From: CAZKEW01 sp964558915
GTDB lineage: Bacteria > Acidobacteriota > Aminicenantia > Aminicenantales > UBA8522
Assembly (NCBI GenBank): GCA_964558915.1
Contig: CAZLFV010000002.1
Location: 39,594-103,593, forward strand
DNA: 64,000 nucleotides
Reading direction: 5' to 3'
Shown piece by piece: positions 62,498-64,000 of the stretch. The position numbers and the translations under genes are program-made. Each line of letters starts with the position of its first letter. Positions within the stretch are counted from its first letter, which is position 1. The notes beneath the pieces were generated by a model, which saw only the letters and a list, made by a program, of their open reading frames with translations, was not told the DNA's origin and did not search any database.

Positions 62498-63082
62498 TCA
62501 GCGGCAGCGCTGCCAATCATCATTGCTGTAGAACGAATCGATTTCTTTGAGTAGCTCCTTAAGGTCACAGGTCATAATAATGAGATCCTGGGTCTTTCCG
62601 GAGAGGTCCTTGACATAATCTGGGAGAATGTACTCTTCCCTGAACCCGAGCCTGTGGCATATGGCTTGGGCGGCTTTCTGCGGCCGCATCATCTTGGCCA
62701 CGAGTTTCTCGACATTCTTCTCGGCAGCCAGGAAATAGAGCTCCCGCATCAAAATCATGCCAAGTCCCCGCCGGCGATAGGGTCGGGCGACAATCACCCG
62801 AAGCTCTCCCTGGTGTCTCCGCCATTCCTCGCCGCTGAGCTCGAGAGCCCCGTCGCCCACGATCTTATTTTTATCGAGGGCGATGATGCGGAGAACGCCC
62901 TCTCCCTCGATGAGCCTGACCCGGTCGGCGACCACATTCCTGTCAGTGACGTCCACCCGAAGATATTTTCTGTCTTCCGAAGGAAGGGAACGGTAGAATG
63001 CCATCAGTTTGTCCAGGTCCTGAAGGATCAAAGTGCGAATGACGACTTTCTTGCCGTCTTTCAGCGTCTCCGTTTTTTCCAT
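62498..63082 (-). CDS. GNAT family N-acetyltransferase
   Basis: Starting at the ATG at 63082 (AGGAGG nine bases upstream), the 194-residue protein has VVIRTLILQDLDKLMAFYRSL, LRVIVARPYRRRGLGMILM (acetyl-CoA-binding R/Q-x-x-G-x-G/A) and KAAQAICHRLGFREEY. It has a separate promoter (63131-63159) within the reading frame of the MFS gene, so it is very probably made as an independent protein even though no stop separates the two. Confidence 0.8.
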   Translation of the reverse strand: MEKTETLKDGKKVVIRTLILQDLDKLMAFYRSLPSEDRKYLRVDVTDRNVVADRVRLIEGEGVLRIIALDKNKIVGDGALELSGEEWRRHQGELRVIVARPYRRRGLGMILMRELYFLAAEKNVEKLVAKMMRPQKAAQAICHRLGFREEYILPDYVKDLSGKTQDLIIMTCDLKELLKEIDSFYSNDDWQRCR

Positions 63083-64000
63083 GATCGACGACCTCCTGTT
63101 TCTTCTCTTTATCGCCTGGGTCTTTGTCCAAATATAGGGAGAGGCAAAGGAGATGTCAAGTGGAATGGAGGACGCTCCCTGGGACAACCGCCCCGGCTTT
63201 TTTTCTTTGACAAATAAAAGAAAGAACGCGGCCAGGCCGGTCAGGCCGAGGGAGGTATAAAACGGGACAGCCGCGCCCCAGTTTTCCCAAAGCCAGCCGG
63301 CAGCAACTGAAGCCGGCAGGGCGCAGAAGCCTGTAATCATCTGGAACCCACCGAGGCAGCTGGCCCGGTGAGCCAGGGGACAAAGCTCGGCCACAAAGGT
63401 GCGTTGCACGGGCTCCAGAGCGGCCTTGTGGCAGCCATACAGGACGAATGCAAGGAGGATAAAGATACGGCTGTGAAAACTGACCAGGCCGAGACAAACT
63501 GCCGCCCAAAAAAGATAGGCCAGGTATAAAACCTTTTTTCTCCCAACCCGGTCCGAGAGCTTTCCAAAGGGAAACGAGAACAGAGAGGCCGTCGCGGAAA
63601 AGATCAGGTAAAGGACGGGGATAAGAGCGACCTTGAACCCGGATTTCTTGGCGAATATGAGAAGGAACGAATAACTAAACGCCCCCAGGGCAAAGAGTGA
63701 GCTGAGAAAAAGATACAATTTCAAGTTCTTGTCGATATCCTTAAGAGCAAGGCCTTTAAAAATACTTGATTCTTTTTTCCCTTTTTCTTTGAGAAAGATC
63801 AATATCAGCAGGGCGCTCACCAAAGAGGGGATTGCGGCCAGGGCGAACAATAGCCGGTAGCCGGTCAGGCTGAGAAAACCTATGGCGATAAGAATGCCGC
63901 AGACCGCACCCAGGTTGTCCATCGTCCGGAGAAGACCGAAATGTTTTCCCCTGTTCAGGTCGGTTGAGATGTCAGCCACCTCGGCGTCCCTGGGCGCATT
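62498..64000 (-). CDS. MFS transporter, 5' end beyond window, reading frame continuing through the GNAT gene
   Basis: The frame is open from the right edge (beginning PRDAEVADIS) to 62498. Residues from the edge to about 63175 form an MFS half or more: eight or nine membrane helices and motif A SDRVGRKKVLYLAY. After the last helix (FLLFVKEKKPG) the frame shows 28 residues of low-plausibility linker that overlap a promoter and ribosome site, and then the GNAT domain. Either a true MFS-GNAT fusion exists or the MFS stop has been lost through an indel; the +2 frame has TGA at about 63157. I take two genes as the natural state. Confidence 0.7.
   Translation of the reverse strand, partial: NAPRDAEVADISTDLNRGKHFGLLRTMDNLGAVCGILIAIGFLSLTGYRLLFALAAIPSLVSALLILIFLKEKGKKESSIFKGLALKDIDKNLKLYLFLSSLFALGAFSYSFLLIFAKKSGFKVALIPVLYLIFSATASLFSFPFGKLSDRVGRKKVLYLAYLFWAAVCLGLVSFHSRIFILLAFVLYGCHKAALEPVQRTFVAELCPLAHRASCLGGFQMITGFCALPASVAAGWLWENWGAAVPFYTSLGLTGLAAFFLLFVKEKKPGRLSQGASSIPLDISFASPYIWTKTQAIKRRNRRSSIMEKTETLKDGKKVVIRTLILQDLDKLMAFYRSLPSEDRKYLRVDVTDRNVVADRVRLIEGEGVLRIIALDKNKIVGDGALELSGEEWRRHQGELRVIVARPYRRRGLGMILMRELYFLAAEKNVEKLVAKMMRPQKAAQAICHRLGFREEYILPDYVKDLSGKTQDLIIMTCDLKELLKEIDSFYSNDDWQRCR
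63131..63159 (-). promoter_or_regulatory. internal promoter of the GNAT gene
   Basis: A perfect TTGACA (63154-63159) and TATATT (63131-63136) on the minus strand are 17 bp apart. They lie inside the uninterrupted MFS-GNAT reading frame, 49 bp before the GNAT ATG. Confidence 0.6.

Overview
The window reads as a piece of a Gram-negative, fermentative or anaerobically respiring bacterium, most probably from Candidatus Aminicenantes or a nearby Acidobacteriota-like lineage. This placement is inferred from gene content, not from any rRNA marker. The clues are GWxTD-domain secreted proteins, DUF5107/TPR and DUF6599 proteins, a Tat-exported DUF362 protein, an indolepyruvate:ferredoxin oxidoreductase next to an ADP-forming acyl-CoA synthetase, beta-barrel proteins and several lipoproteins. 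A run of 100 N at 48832-48931 shows that this is a scaffold, probably a draft or metagenome-derived genome. Good promoters are easy to see: TTGACA-like and TATAAT-like hexamers, nearly always 17 bp apart.

Left part (1-12.3 kb). A partial MtrB/PioB-like outer-membrane barrel and a ten-haem cytochrome c form a probable electron conduit on the minus strand. An Rrf2-type regulator follows, and a similar dyad element lies in front of both the cytochrome and the regulator. On the plus strand, iorA-iorB-acd form a tight operon that would oxidise 2-oxo acids (aryl pyruvates) to acyl-CoA and then make ATP. It is followed by a family 2 glycoside hydrolase, a DUF6599 protein, a Tat-exported DUF362 protein and an FmdB-type zinc ribbon.

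Middle (12.3-41.3 kb). A minus-strand operon runs from a small membrane protein through yggS, a dipeptide epimerase and an AONS-like PLP enzyme to a secreted protein. Plus-strand genes follow: a dGTPase-like HD hydrolase, a large DUF5107/TPR protein, transketolase, a thermonuclease, a GlcD-type flavoprotein, an NAD-dependent epimerase and a double ACT protein. Next is a signalling cluster (PAS histidine kinase and two tandem-receiver proteins whose second receivers are degenerate). After it come a DsrE-like protein, an M14 carboxypeptidase-like protein, a membrane zinc peptidase, a TPR/barrel protein, a large-type SRP RNA, a DapA-family aldolase, a small zincin, cobO and the divergent nadC-nadB pair.

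Right part (41.3-64 kb). A secreted multicopper oxidase is preceded by a perfect 16-bp palindrome in its leader. Housekeeping genes follow: ileS-lspA-lgt-rluD (cut by the gap) and a second-type elongation factor G. From 51 to 57 kb there is a decaying, paralogue-rich patch: two intact GWxTD genes, one GWxTD pseudogene with an internal deletion, the orphan 3' end of an outer-membrane protein gene with its terminator still present, and a VOC/glyoxalase remnant directly in front of an L,D-transpeptidase. The window ends with a HELGH metallopeptidase, an HD-domain signalling protein that lacks the GYP motif, an endonuclease/phosphatase-family lipoprotein, and an MFS transporter whose reading frame runs without a stop into a GNAT acetyltransferase gene.

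No tRNA, rRNA, CRISPR array, insertion sequence or integrase was found. The best candidates for something new are the Rrf2-linked porin-cytochrome locus with its shared dyads, the AONS/epimerase operon and the GWxTD patch.
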